From: Halieaceae bacterium
GTDB taxonomy: Bacteria > Pseudomonadota > Gammaproteobacteria > Pseudomonadales > Halieaceae
Reading direction: 5' to 3'
NCBI GenBank assembly: GCA_902623175.1
Contig: CACNSR010000004.1
Coordinates: 62,001 to 126,000 of the forward strand
Length of the DNA: 64,000 nt
The notes below the pieces were generated by a model, which did not search any database, was not told where the DNA came from, and saw nothing but the letters and a program-made list of their open reading frames with translations. Positions 18,681-28,132 of the stretch are shown in pieces (positions within the stretch are counted from its first letter, which is position 1; each line of letters begins with the position of its first letter). Both the position numbers and the translations under genes were made by a program.

Positions 18681-19661
18681 TTACAGGATGTAGACGAACA
18701 GGAACAAAAATACCCACACCACATCGACGAAGTGCCAGTACCAGCTTGAGGCCTCAAAACCAAAGTGGTCTGTTGCGGTGAAGTGCTCTCTCCTCACTGA
18801 GCGGACCAGCTGAATCAGCAACATGGTCATGCCCATCGCCACATGGAAACCATGGAACCCGGTCAGCATGAAAAAGGTGGAGCCATAAATGCCGGAGTTC
18901 AACGTCAGCCCATATAGCACATATGCTTCGTAATATTCCGCCGCCTGCAGGCCGAGGAAAATCAGCGCGAGGCCAACGGTGATGCCGAGCCAGCGATTAA
19001 ACTTTTTGCGGCTACCGGCCAGAATCGCGGTGTGCGCAACATGCACCGTCGCGCTCGATGACAACAGAATCAGCGTGTTCCACATTGGCAACCAGGCGTA
19101 CCAGGCGTGGGCATCAGCCGGCGCCATCGACTTCTCTTGAGAGACAAACGCGCCGTTATTAGCAATCACCTGCGAGTCGACGCCACCCACTATCTCTTGA
19201 GGTGTTGTCACCGGAGGCCAAGCGAATTCAAAGCCGGGCCACAGGACGCCGTTCATCCGGCCACCCTCGCCCTCACCGGCGAGCCAAGGACCGGCGAACT
19301 GCCGGACGTAAAGCAGTGCACCAAAAAACGCCGCGAAAAACATCACCTCCGAGAATATGAACCAAAACATCCCCAGCACATAGCTCTGGTGGAGTTGGCC
19401 ACTGTTCATCCCGGCGAGGTTTTCCCGGATCGCGGTGCCAAACCAGCTGGCGAGGGTAAAAATAAAAAACACCAGGCCTGTTGTAAGTACCCAGACCGAG
19501 GTGCTGGATTCCTCCGCGCCGCCAAAGGTCATGTCGTTCAGCACCATGGCCGCACCGAATACGGACAAGATCAGGCCAATGGTGGCTCTAACTGCCAGGC
19601 TCGAGGACTCGGGCACGTAATACTTTTCGTGACCGGCTGAAGCTGACGATGAATTGGCCAT
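18681..19661 (-). CDS. coxC: cytochrome c oxidase subunit III
   Basis: Multi-spanning subunit III of the aa3 oxidase, 326 residues. It has the usual helices with FWFIFSEVMFFAAFFGALLYV, WNTLILLSSSATVHVAHTAI, YGSTFFMLTGFHGFHVAMGM and the C-terminal SSWYWHFVDVVWVFLFLFVY. Length is somewhat over the mitochondrial type because of a soluble insert (about residues 130-175) between helices, common in proteobacterial CoxC. It is last in the coxBA-ctaG-coxC operon and is followed by a strong terminator. Confidence 0.96.
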   Translation of the reverse strand: MANSSSASAGHEKYYVPESSSLAVRATIGLILSVFGAAMVLNDMTFGGAEESSTSVWVLTTGLVFFIFTLASWFGTAIRENLAGMNSGQLHQSYVLGMFWFIFSEVMFFAAFFGALLYVRQFAGPWLAGEGEGGRMNGVLWPGFEFAWPPVTTPQEIVGGVDSQVIANNGAFVSQEKSMAPADAHAWYAWLPMWNTLILLSSSATVHVAHTAILAGSRKKFNRWLGITVGLALIFLGLQAAEYYEAYVLYGLTLNSGIYGSTFFMLTGFHGFHVAMGMTMLLIQLVRSVRREHFTATDHFGFEASSWYWHFVDVVWVFLFLFVYIL

Positions 19662-19682
19662 GTATCTCTCCCCGATCCCGTG

Positions 19683-20249
19683 CTAACGAGACGCTAATCC
19701 GTCGGTCACCGTGCCGGTGACGTCGAATAATGTGTACGAAAGTGTGATGGTAAGGATGTCTGCGGGCAGATCTTGGTCGACGATGAACTGCAGCGGCATC
19801 TCTGCACGCGACTGGCCGTGGAGCATTTGCTGGTCAAAGCAAAAGCACTCGGTTTTATGAAAGTACGCCGCGGCGCGACTGGGCGAGATACTGGGGATAG
19901 CCTGCGCTACCATATCAGCGTCCGTCGGGTTCACGGCATGAAATACCACGCCATTTGCCGCACCAGGGTTAACCCGCATCACACGTGTGTTAGGGGTAAA
20001 GGACCACGGCATACCATCGTTGTTGATCGCCACAAACTGCACGGTGATCTCGCGGCCTTCATCAACAGCAGCAGGGACAGCGGTGTAGGCCTGACTGGCG
20101 GTCTTGCCATTGATACCAAGTGCGTCACACAGCACGTTATAAAGTGGCACCATTACGACGAATACGAAGGCAAACATGGCCACGGCAGCCGCTACCAACT
20201 TCAGCGCGGTATCGATTGCCGGGACACGACTCAAACGCAAATTGCTCAC
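19683..20249 (-). CDS. ctaG: cytochrome c oxidase assembly protein Cox11/CtaG
   Basis: Membrane-anchored copper chaperone that delivers Cu to the CuB site of subunit I. The 188-residue product has one N-terminal transmembrane helix (residues 14-38), the conserved VPLYNVLCDALGINGKT, and the copper-binding pair in HKTECFCFDQQ. The C-terminus TITLSYTLFDV is family-typical. The start is GTG at 20249. It lies between coxA and coxC, its usual position. Confidence 0.95.
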   Translation of the reverse strand: MSNLRLSRVPAIDTALKLVAAAVAMFAFVFVVMVPLYNVLCDALGINGKTASQAYTAVPAAVDEGREITVQFVAINNDGMPWSFTPNTRVMRVNPGAANGVVFHAVNPTDADMVAQAIPSISPSRAAAYFHKTECFCFDQQMLHGQSRAEMPLQFIVDQDLPADILTITLSYTLFDVTGTVTDGLASR

Positions 20250-20282
20250 CTCAGACCCCCGCCTGATGATCGGGCCCTAACC

Positions 20283-21863
20283 CTAGATAGTGCCCGCAGG
20301 TTTGGGCACCAGGGGCGGCTCTTCAAAGGTGTGATATGGGGCGGGAGTCGGTACGGTCCATTCCAGCCCTTCCGCGCCATCCCAAACCTTCTCATCGCTG
20401 ATCGGCTTGCCGGCAACGACCGTCGCGATCACGTTATAGAGGAACAACAATTGAGACGCACCATAAATAAAGGCCCCGATTGAAGACATCATATTGAAGT
20501 CGGCGAACTGCAGCGCATAATCCGGAATGCGCCGTGGCATCCCCGCAAGGCCGACAAAATGCTGAGGGAAGAACGTGATGTTGAAACCAATAAATGAGAT
20601 CCAGAAATGCGTCCTACCCATGGCCTCGTTATACATACGGCCGCACCACTTGGGCAGCCAGTAATACACCGCGGCCGTCATCGAGAATACCGCTCCCGCC
20701 ACCATCACGTAGTGGAAGTGCGCTACGACGAAGTAAGTATCGTGATACTGAAAGTCTGCTGGAGCGATGGACAACATAAGGCCGGTGAAACCACCCAGGG
20801 TGAAGAGGATCAAAAATCCGATGCAGAACAACATGGGCGTCTCGAAGCTCAGCGCACCACGCCACATGGTTGAGATCCAGTTAAATACCTTCACACCGGT
20901 CGGCACTGCAATGAGCATGGTCGCATACATAAAAAACAACTCACCCGCGATCGGCATGCCCACCGTGTACATGTGATGAGCCCAGACGATGAAGGACAGG
21001 AAGGCGATTGACGCTGTGGCGTAGACCATTGATGCGTATCCAAACAGCGGCTTTCTGGAGAAAGCAGGAATGATCTGCGATACCACGCCAAAAGCCGGCA
21101 GGATAATGATGTAAACCTCAGGGTGACCGAAGAACCAGAAAATGTGCTGGAACAATACGGGGTCACCACCGCCGGCAGCGCTGAAGAAGCTGGTCCCGAA
21201 GTGAATGTCCATCAACATCATCGTGACGGCGCCCGCCAAAACCGGCATCACGGCAACCAGCAGGAACGCAGTGATCAGCCAGGTCCACACAAACAGGGGC
21301 ATCTTCATGTAAGTCATGCCCGGCGCGCGCATGTTCATCACCGTAGCGATGATGTTGATCGAGCCCATGATGGAAGACACACCCAGAATGTGGATCGCAA
21401 AGATAAAGAAGGTGACCGAGGGCGCCGCGTAAGTGGTTGATAAGGGCGCGTAGAAGGTCCAGCCGAAAGCCGGCGCTCCGCCCTCCATAAAAAGCGTTGA
21501 AGCCAGCATCAGGAAAGCCGGCGGGAGAATCCAAAAGCTCCAATTGTTCATGCGGGGTAGCGCCATGTCCGGCGCACCGACCATCATCGGGATCAGCCAA
21601 TTCGCCAGTCCAACAAAGGACGGCATGATGGCGCCGAAAACCATAACCAGACCGTGCAATGTCGTCATCTGGTTAAAGAAGCCAGGCTCCACTAGCTGCA
21701 TGCCGGGCTGGAATAACTCCGCGCGGATGACCATTGCGAAGAAACCGCCGAGCAAAAACATGGCGAAAGAGAACCACAGATACATCGTGCCGATGTCTTT
21801 GTGGTTAGTGGTAAACAGCCAGCGCGAGATGCCCTGAGCCGGTCCGTGATGATGTTCACCCAT
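20283..21863 (-). CDS. coxA: cytochrome c oxidase subunit I, aa3 type
   Basis: Catalytic haem-copper subunit of 526 residues with about twelve transmembrane helices. The haem a ligand His is in MTTLHGLVMVFGAIMP. The CuB and cross-linked Tyr region is FFGHPEVYIIILPAFG with FIVWAHHMYTVGM, and haem ligands lie in YFVVAHFHYVMVAG. ATAS/HPEVY features place it in the A-type (mitochondrial-like) oxidases with a D-channel and K-channel. It overlaps coxB by 8 bp. The N-terminal HHHGPAQGISRWLFTTNHKDIG is family-typical. Confidence 0.97.
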   Translation of the reverse strand: MGEHHHGPAQGISRWLFTTNHKDIGTMYLWFSFAMFLLGGFFAMVIRAELFQPGMQLVEPGFFNQMTTLHGLVMVFGAIMPSFVGLANWLIPMMVGAPDMALPRMNNWSFWILPPAFLMLASTLFMEGGAPAFGWTFYAPLSTTYAAPSVTFFIFAIHILGVSSIMGSINIIATVMNMRAPGMTYMKMPLFVWTWLITAFLLVAVMPVLAGAVTMMLMDIHFGTSFFSAAGGGDPVLFQHIFWFFGHPEVYIIILPAFGVVSQIIPAFSRKPLFGYASMVYATASIAFLSFIVWAHHMYTVGMPIAGELFFMYATMLIAVPTGVKVFNWISTMWRGALSFETPMLFCIGFLILFTLGGFTGLMLSIAPADFQYHDTYFVVAHFHYVMVAGAVFSMTAAVYYWLPKWCGRMYNEAMGRTHFWISFIGFNITFFPQHFVGLAGMPRRIPDYALQFADFNMMSSIGAFIYGASQLLFLYNVIATVVAGKPISDEKVWDGAEGLEWTVPTPAPYHTFEEPPLVPKPAGTI

Positions 21864-22707
21864 CGTCTTTCCCCGTTAAATCCATCAGGCCATCGACCGA
21901 CAGGGTTTGCATGGCCAGCTGCGTCTGTGCCGCGGCCGCACCGCGCTTGGCGGCCATCCAGGCGTCGAATTCGTCTCTCGATACGGCGTGTACTTCGACG
22001 GGCATGAAGCCGTGGTAGGCGCCGCATAGCTCCGTGCACTGTCCGCGGTAGATGCCCTCTTCCGGTACCCGTGTCCAGGCTTCGTTGATAAAGCCGGGGA
22101 TCGCGTCGCGCTTCACCGCGATTTCTGGCACCCACCAGGAGTGAATGACATCGTTAGCTGTAACCAGAAATCGCACCTTGGTATTGGTCGGGATCACCAG
22201 CGGCTCGTCGACTTCCAGGAGATAGTTATCCCCCTTTTCGTCGGTGTTGTAGATCTCTTCCTGGGACGTCACTAGGTTAGAGAAGAACGCCACCGGCTCG
22301 CCGGATTCCTCTAGATACTCGTACTTCCATTTCCACTGGTACCCGGTAATCAGAATATCCAGCTCGGCTTCGTCATTATCATAGACTTCGAGCAAGGTTG
22401 AAGTTGCCGGCACCGCCATGGCGATCAGGATCAGAAAAGGAACCACCGTCCACGCGACTTCGACCTTCGTGCTCTCATGAAATTGAGATGCCTGATGCCC
22501 CTTTGATTTGCGGTGTGCATAGATGGAATAGAACATTACAGCAAACACTGCGACCCCAATCAGGACACATATCCACATGATTAACATGTGGAGCTCAAAA
22601 ATATCTGCGCCGATCTCGGTCACCCCGGGTGACATATTGATCTGGTTTTGGGCCGCAGCCAGCGGCGACAAAAACGCCAAGACCGCTCCTGAGAACACTC
22701 TCCCCAT
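21856..22707 (-). CDS. coxB: cytochrome c oxidase subunit II
   Basis: Subunit II carries the CuA centre that accepts electrons from cytochrome c. The 283-residue product from the ATG at 22707 starts with a signal peptide (MGRVFSGAVLAFLSPLAAAQ). Two transmembrane helices follow, then a cupredoxin domain with GYQWKWKYEY and the CuA ligands in GQCTELCGAYHGFM plus the upstream His of VIHSWWVPE. Unlike the Pseudomonas aeruginosa type there is no C-terminal cytochrome c domain (no CxxCH). A TATAAT hexamer on the minus strand at 22777-22782 may be its -10 element. A longer frame from 22866 is open but lacks the signal. Confidence 0.95.
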   Translation of the reverse strand: MGRVFSGAVLAFLSPLAAAQNQINMSPGVTEIGADIFELHMLIMWICVLIGVAVFAVMFYSIYAHRKSKGHQASQFHESTKVEVAWTVVPFLILIAMAVPATSTLLEVYDNDEAELDILITGYQWKWKYEYLEESGEPVAFFSNLVTSQEEIYNTDEKGDNYLLEVDEPLVIPTNTKVRFLVTANDVIHSWWVPEIAVKRDAIPGFINEAWTRVPEEGIYRGQCTELCGAYHGFMPVEVHAVSRDEFDAWMAAKRGAAAAQTQLAMQTLSVDGLMDLTGKDDG

Positions 22708-22922
22708 CGCATGTGTACTCCGTCTGTTTTTGTGGCGTAGGACCCCGAGCCACTGAGGGGGCCGAAAAGCGCCGGGATTATAGCGAAGTTGCTGACAAAT
22801 ACATGGGCAAACGAACGCAGTCCGCCCGCACAACATATGGTCCATAGGCGGCATTATGAATTCCAATGTTTTTTATTAATTCATCACATAAATTAAGGTT
22901 ATGTGAGAGGCGCAGGCTTGGC

Positions 22923-23168
22923 TTAATCGTCCAGTAAACGCACCGCCTCTGCCTCGGTCTCAACACGTCGAGCGGAGGCTCGGGTGACGCGGGTTGGCGG
23001 CATGCTGGCACCGGCATCGGGTCGCGCTTCGACGAAGCCACAGGCAACGCATCTGCGCTCATCGGCCGCACCATCAATCACCATGCGATCCATCTCCTGG
23101 CAGCTGGGGCATACCGCGCCCGCCACAAATCGCGGCCGCTGTTTGGGTTCAGAATCAGAATCCGACAT
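22923..23168 (-). CDS. yheV: YheV-family putative zinc ribbon protein
   Basis: Small protein of 81 residues. The family-typical segment RFVAGAVCPSCQEMDRM is followed by ERRCVACGFVE, so two CxxC pairs form a zinc ribbon, then a variable charged tail. Function is unknown. In many gammaproteobacteria yheV sits beside prlC (oligopeptidase A); here prlC is not in the interval and the neighbour is the divergent carbonic anhydrase gene. Confidence 0.85.
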   Translation of the reverse strand: MSDSDSEPKQRPRFVAGAVCPSCQEMDRMVIDGAADERRCVACGFVEARPDAGASMPPTRVTRASARRVETEAEAVRLLDD

Positions 23169-23296
23169 ACTCGCTCCGCAGCATCCTCAACACAGCCCAA
23201 TTTCGTCGAAGAGCATCAAAACTTTATTCTAACAACCTTGGCGCATACCGCAGACTGCCGTCAACAACATGGCGGGCACTGCCACCTGAAGTCAGC

Positions 23297-23303
23297 AGGA
23301 GGG
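23297..23303 (+). promoter_or_regulatory. strong ribosome site deciding a TTG start
   Basis: AGGAGGG ends five bases before TTG at 23309. No ATG or GTG in this frame is equally placed, and the upstream open frame lacks family similarity, so this site fixes the carbonic anhydrase start. Confidence 0.75.
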
Positions 23304-23308
23304 ACAGC

Positions 23309-23872
23309 TTGAGCACCATCGATTATAGAGGCGAAACCCATATCCGCGAGGGGCTGGGCATTACCCCCGTGCTGGGCAAGCGCGTGATGATCGACCCCTC
23401 GGCTGTCGTCATGGGTGATGTTGCGCTGGGTGATGACGTCAGCGTTTGGCCACATGTCGCGATGCGCGGCGATGTACAAGTGATTCGGATCGGTGCGCGC
23501 ACCAACATCCAGGACAGCACCGTCCTACATGTGACGCATGATGGTCCCTATAACCCCGGGGGGTTCCCGCTGCAAATAGGCGAAGACGTGACCGTAGGGC
23601 ATCGCGCGCTATTACACGGCTGCACCGTCGGGAACCGTGTGCTGGTGGGCATGGGCGCCATCATTATGGATGCCGTGGTGGTGGAGGACGACGTGATGAT
23701 CGCTGCCGGTGCACTGGTAACGCCGGGCAAGCAGCTACGTAGCGGTTATCTCTATGCGGGCAGCCCCGCCCGCGAAATCCGCGCGCTGACGGCGGACGAG
23801 ATCACCTTCCTCCCCTACAGCGCAGCGGGCTATAGATCCTTAAAGCAGCGTTACCTCGACGGCGGCGCCTGA
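23309..23872 (+). CDS. gamma-class carbonic anhydrase / YrdA-PaaY family
   Basis: Left-handed beta-helix hexapeptide protein of 187 residues, trimeric in the family, with zinc held by three histidines. The motif set is complete: STVLHVTHDGPY supplies one His, and DVTVGHRALLHGCTVGN two. RGDVQVIRIGARTNIQD and PAREIRALTADE also match YrdA/CaiE/PaaY proteins. Some members hydrate CO2; others are inactive or thioesterases, so activity is inferred. The start is an unusual TTG with a near-perfect ribosome site. It is convergent with aroE, with 11 bp between genes. Confidence 0.88.
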   Translation: MSTIDYRGETHIREGLGITPVLGKRVMIDPSAVVMGDVALGDDVSVWPHVAMRGDVQVIRIGARTNIQDSTVLHVTHDGPYNPGGFPLQIGEDVTVGHRALLHGCTVGNRVLVGMGAIIMDAVVVEDDVMIAAGALVTPGKQLRSGYLYAGSPAREIRALTADEITFLPYSAAGYRSLKQRYLDGGA

Positions 23873-23883
23873 TCGAAAGGCGC

Positions 23884-24726
23884 TTACTGATGCCGCAGGT
23901 CGGCGATCACCGGCTGTGTATCGGGGTACTCACCGAGCCACAAATAAAAACTTTCCGCTGCCTGCTCAACTAGCATCCCTAAACCGTCTCTTGCATCCGG
24001 TGCACCCTGCTCAGCCGCCCAGCGCATGAACGGTGTCGGGCACTTGCCGTAGGCCATGTCATAACAGCAGCACCCCTCAGCCAGCAACGTCTCGCTGGGC
24101 AGGGCGGGCATCTCGTCAGAGAGCCCCGTGCTGGTGCCATTAATGATCACATTCCAAGGCGTCCCCAGCGCCTGCGCATAACCACCGCCCGATACAGGTA
24201 TGGGCTGCGCCGCCCACTCTGCCGCCAGCGCCTCCGCGCGCTCGGCCGTGCGATTCGCGACGACCAAGGCGGCAGGGCCGGCGTCAAGTAATGACGGGAT
24301 AACGCCTTTAACCGCGCCCCCGGCACCCAGCACTAAAATGCGCGCACCTTTTAAGGTCCAGCCGGCGTTCGCCGTGACATCAGTCAGCAAACCCTTACCA
24401 TCGGTGTTGTCCGCATGGATCCCACCTTCCTCGCTCGCGGTCAGAAAATTAGCCGCCCCAGTCAGACGCGCCCTGTCCGATGCGGTATCAGCCATATCAA
24501 ACGCGCGGGTTTTAAAAGGCAAGGTGACGTTTAGACCGCGACCCTGTGTGTCAAAGAAGGCTGATACCCAGCTTTCAAAGTCATCCACCTCGACCCGTTC
24601 GGCGCGATAGTCGATTTGCCTTTTGCCCTGTCTCGCGAACGCCGCGTGAATGCGTGGCGAGAGACTGTGTTCAATCGGATTGCCCACCACGGCGAAGCGC
24701 CCTGAAATCAGTTGATCATCGGTCAT
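23884..24726 (-). CDS. aroE: shikimate dehydrogenase
   Basis: NADPH-dependent reduction of 3-dehydroshikimate in chorismate synthesis. The 280-residue product shows FAVVGNPIEHSLSPRIHAAF, the catalytic Lys region GLNVTLPFKTRAF, ADNTDGKGLL, and nucleotide-binding GARILVLGAGGAVKGV followed by VVANRT. All are diagnostic of AroE. It follows hemF on the same strand, as in Pseudomonas. Confidence 0.96.
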   Translation of the reverse strand: MTDDQLISGRFAVVGNPIEHSLSPRIHAAFARQGKRQIDYRAERVEVDDFESWVSAFFDTQGRGLNVTLPFKTRAFDMADTASDRARLTGAANFLTASEEGGIHADNTDGKGLLTDVTANAGWTLKGARILVLGAGGAVKGVIPSLLDAGPAALVVANRTAERAEALAAEWAAQPIPVSGGGYAQALGTPWNVIINGTSTGLSDEMPALPSETLLAEGCCCYDMAYGKCPTPFMRWAAEQGAPDARDGLGMLVEQAAESFYLWLGEYPDTQPVIADLRHQ

Positions 24727-24765
24727 AGCTTGAGCGCTTTTCTATTGAGAGGATCAGCATCAACA

Positions 24766-24789
24766 GGCCCGGCTGAGAGAAGCCCGGCC
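24766..24789 (-). other. imperfect hairpin between hemF and aroE
   Basis: On the minus strand GGCCGGGCT and AGCCGGGCC pair around a TCTCTC loop with one central G-G mismatch, a few bases after the hemF stop. There is no T-run. It may modulate read-through from hemF into aroE. Confidence 0.3.
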
Positions 24790-24793
24790 GCCA

Positions 24794-25741
<948 letters not shown>

Positions 25742-26320
25742 TTACCCGCGGATGACCGATCCATCCTCTACACGACGTATTGTTGATGGTTTGCCGGTCG
25801 GGTCAATGGCGCCTGGAAACGCGGGCAACGCCGTGCCGAAGTAACGCCGCAGTTCCCAGATGCTGTGCGGTGGCGTTAGCCCCGCGGGGTTCGCACTGGT
25901 CGACACCAGCGGTCCGCCAAATGCGGAACATAACGCAGCCAAAGCAGGTGATGACGTCACACGAATCGCCACCTCGTCGCTGTCTCCCGTTACCCAGGAT
26001 GGAAAACATCCTCTGTGAGGCACCAGCCAGGTGTTGGGACCCGGCCAAGACGCCAGCATGGTCTCACGTTGCTCGGATGACAGGTCGCTGAGCACATCGG
26101 CAAACACGTCACTACTCGCACCGACAACAATTAGGCCTTTACTCACCGCGCGTTGCTTCATCGCCAACAGATCCAAAACTGCGCCTTCATCAAAAGGATC
26201 ACAGCTCAGCCCCCACACGCCCTCTGCAGGACACGCCACGACACCGCCCGCCCAGAGCGACGTCGCAAACTGCGACACTCGCCAGCGAGAGTGCAGTTCA
26301 GGTCCGGAGTTCAATGCCAT
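25742..26320 (-). CDS. tsaC: threonylcarbamoyl-AMP synthase TsaC
   Basis: Makes threonylcarbamoyl-adenylate for the t6A37 modification of ANN-decoding tRNAs. The YrdC/Sua5 domain is complete: ACPAEGVWGLSCDPFDEGAV, LLAMKQRAVSKGLIVV, SWPGPNTWLVP, VAIRVTSSPALAALC and GGPLVSTSANPAG. I use the ATG at 26320, which gives 192 residues and lines up with E. coli TsaC (190). A longer frame is open to 26557 without family similarity. The usual PTE at the substrate loop reads PAE here, a conservative oddity. hemF follows at 21 bp. Confidence 0.88.
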   Translation of the reverse strand: MALNSGPELHSRWRVSQFATSLWAGGVVACPAEGVWGLSCDPFDEGAVLDLLAMKQRAVSKGLIVVGASSDVFADVLSDLSSEQRETMLASWPGPNTWLVPHRGCFPSWVTGDSDEVAIRVTSSPALAALCSAFGGPLVSTSANPAGLTPPHSIWELRRYFGTALPAFPGAIDPTGKPSTIRRVEDGSVIRG

Positions 26321-26562
26321 GCCTGTGCCGCGTAAGAGATAGGCCCGCACCTTACCCCAGACGCCAGCACCACCGCCAATACCCGGGCTGCGCCCTACGG
26401 GACCACCGTGAATAGCAACGACCAGGGTACCGCTACCCCGCTGGGCGAGCATAGACTGTAAATCCGCATCTGGCGTGCTCATCTGCTGCTGAGCGGCTAG
26501 CGATGGCCTGTCACTGTGTTTTGCTGGCCGCTCAATTCGCCAAAAGATCCATGGCATCGCGG
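26321..26562. other. 240-bp segment upstream of tsaC
   Basis: The tsaC frame stays open on the minus strand through this stretch (with possible starts at 26482 and 26557; VVAIHGGPVGRSPG is typical) but no family is recognised. In Pseudomonas dprA and a LysM-domain gene lie at this point, and neither is seen here. It may be leader, a chance frame, or a real N-terminal extension. Confidence 0.35.
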
Positions 26563-26568
26563 TATAAT
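26563..26568 (+). promoter_or_regulatory. candidate -10 element of the def-fmt-rsmB operon
   Basis: Perfect TATAAT about 90 bases before the def ATG. No good -35 was found at 16-18 bp spacing, so this rests on the -10 and position alone. Confidence 0.4.
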
Positions 26569-26657
26569 CTGAGTTTGCGGCGGTGATTCGGACAGAGCAA
26601 CACCAATCCGAACTCTTTTCTTTCTACAAATCCGCATTGGCACTGGAAGCATGGCAC

Positions 26658-27164
26658 ATGGCCCTACTCCCGATTCTTGAGTTTCCCGACCCACGACTGC
26701 GAAGCCGTGCAGCGCCAGTGGCCGCGGTAGATGCAAGGATCCAGCAGCTCGTGGATGACATGTTCGAAACCATGTATGCGGCGCCGGGCATTGGCTTGGC
26801 GGCCAGTCAGGTCGATGTCCATGAGCGCGTGATTGTCATGGACCTTAGTGAGGACCATTCAGATCCCAGAGTCTTTATTAATCCCGAGATCACCGTCATC
26901 GATGGAACTCTGGGCACCTACGATGAGGGGTGTTTGTCGGTGCCTGGATTCTACGAGACTGTTGAAAGGCCCCAGATAGTTGAGGTCACAGCGCTCGACA
27001 GGGACGGCACCGCATTCACGGAGCGACTCGATGGCCTCATGGGTATTTGTTTGCAGCACGAGATAGACCATCTTGAAGGCAAGCTGTTTGTCGATTACCT
27101 GTCACCGCTGAAGCGACAGCGAATTCGCAGCAAGCTCGTCAAAAAGCAGAAGCGCCGCGCCTGA
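26658..27164 (+). CDS. def: peptide deformylase
   Basis: Metallohydrolase removing the N-formyl group from new proteins. The three family motifs are intact: [15 protein letters not shown] (metal Cys) and QHEIDHLEG (two metal His and catalytic Glu). I start at the ATG giving [15 protein letters not shown], which matches the family; the frame is open 75 bases further upstream. Length is 168, the classical type 1B size. It is followed 3 bp later by fmt, so formylation and deformylation are cotranscribed. Confidence 0.96.
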   Translation: MALLPILEFPDPRLRSRAAPVAAVDARIQQLVDDMFETMYAAPGIGLAASQVDVHERVIVMDLSEDHSDPRVFINPEITVIDGTLGTYDEGCLSVPGFYETVERPQIVEVTALDRDGTAFTERLDGLMGICLQHEIDHLEGKLFVDYLSPLKRQRIRSKLVKKQKRRA

Positions 27165-27167
27165 CCG

Positions 27168-28130
27168 ATGTCGACACCGCTTAAAGTGGTATTCGCTGGC
27201 ACCCCGGACTTCGCCGCCCGACATCTTCAGGGCCTAATCGATTCTCCGCACCAGATCGTTGCGGTGATGAGCCAGCCCGATCGGCCCGCGGGCCGCGGAA
27301 AACGTCTCCAGCCCTCCCCAGTCAAGGCGGTGGCGCTAGACGCAGAGCTACCTATCTGGCAGCCAGCGTCGTTGAAAAGCGCTGACAGCGAGGCCATTCT
27401 GTTGCAGTACGAGGCCGACATTCTGGTGGTCGTGGCATATGGGCTGATTCTGCCTACTGCCATATTGGGTATCCCGAAACTGGGCTGCCTAAATGTTCAC
27501 GCCTCCCTTTTACCCCGGTGGCGCGGCGCCGCACCCGTTCAGCGCGCGATCGAGTCGGGAGATACAGCTACAGGTGTCAGCATTATGGCAATGGAGCCCG
27601 GTCTGGATACCGGGCCCGTGCTCTTCACCCGAAGGCTCCCCATCAGCAGCGCTCACACTGGCGGCACGCTGCTTGATGATCTCGCTCAACTCGGGGTCAC
27701 CGCACTGATCGACAGTCTTGTGAACATCGACACTCTGTTGGCGAAGGCAACACCACAGGATGACAGTGAGGCCACCTACGCCCACAAGATCGAAAAGCAA
27801 GAGGGTGCGCTCGACTGGTCAGCTGCCGCCGCCCTACTGGCGCGGCGAGTGCGCGCCTTCCATCCGGCGCCCGGCTGTTACACGCTCCTTGGTGGCGACA
27901 GGCTCAAAGTGTTAGCCGCTCATGCCGTCGATGAGCCTCACCACGGCAGTGCAGGCGAGATCGTCGCGGCGGATGAGCTTGGTATCAGAATCAGCTGCGG
28001 TGAGGGACAACTGGTCATTACGGAGGCGCAGCTCCCGGGCGCTACAGCACAGTCTGTGGCCACCCTCCTGCGCGGTCATCAGGCGCGATTTCAACCCGGG
28101 CAGTGCCTCGGCGACGCTAATCTCGACTAA
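27168..28130 (+). CDS. fmt: methionyl-tRNA formyltransferase
   Basis: Formylates initiator Met-tRNA using 10-formyl-tetrahydrofolate. The 320-residue product shows VVFAGTPDFAARHLQGL, the catalytic N-H-D set with NVHASLLPRWRGAAPVQRAI and MEPGLDTGPV, and a C-terminal OB-like domain. Upstream QPDRPAGRGKRLQPSPVK is also family-typical. It lies between def and rsmB with gaps of 2-3 bp. Confidence 0.97.
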   Translation: MSTPLKVVFAGTPDFAARHLQGLIDSPHQIVAVMSQPDRPAGRGKRLQPSPVKAVALDAELPIWQPASLKSADSEAILLQYEADILVVVAYGLILPTAILGIPKLGCLNVHASLLPRWRGAAPVQRAIESGDTATGVSIMAMEPGLDTGPVLFTRRLPISSAHTGGTLLDDLAQLGVTALIDSLVNIDTLLAKATPQDDSEATYAHKIEKQEGALDWSAAAALLARRVRAFHPAPGCYTLLGGDRLKVLAAHAVDEPHHGSAGEIVAADELGIRISCGEGQLVITEAQLPGATAQSVATLLRGHQARFQPGQCLGDANLD

Positions 28131-28132
28131 TC

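Noticed and set aside
18495-18749. Plus-strand open frame of 84 codons beside coxC
   Set aside because: It runs through the terminator and opposite the coxC 3' end and has no recognisable composition or ribosome site.
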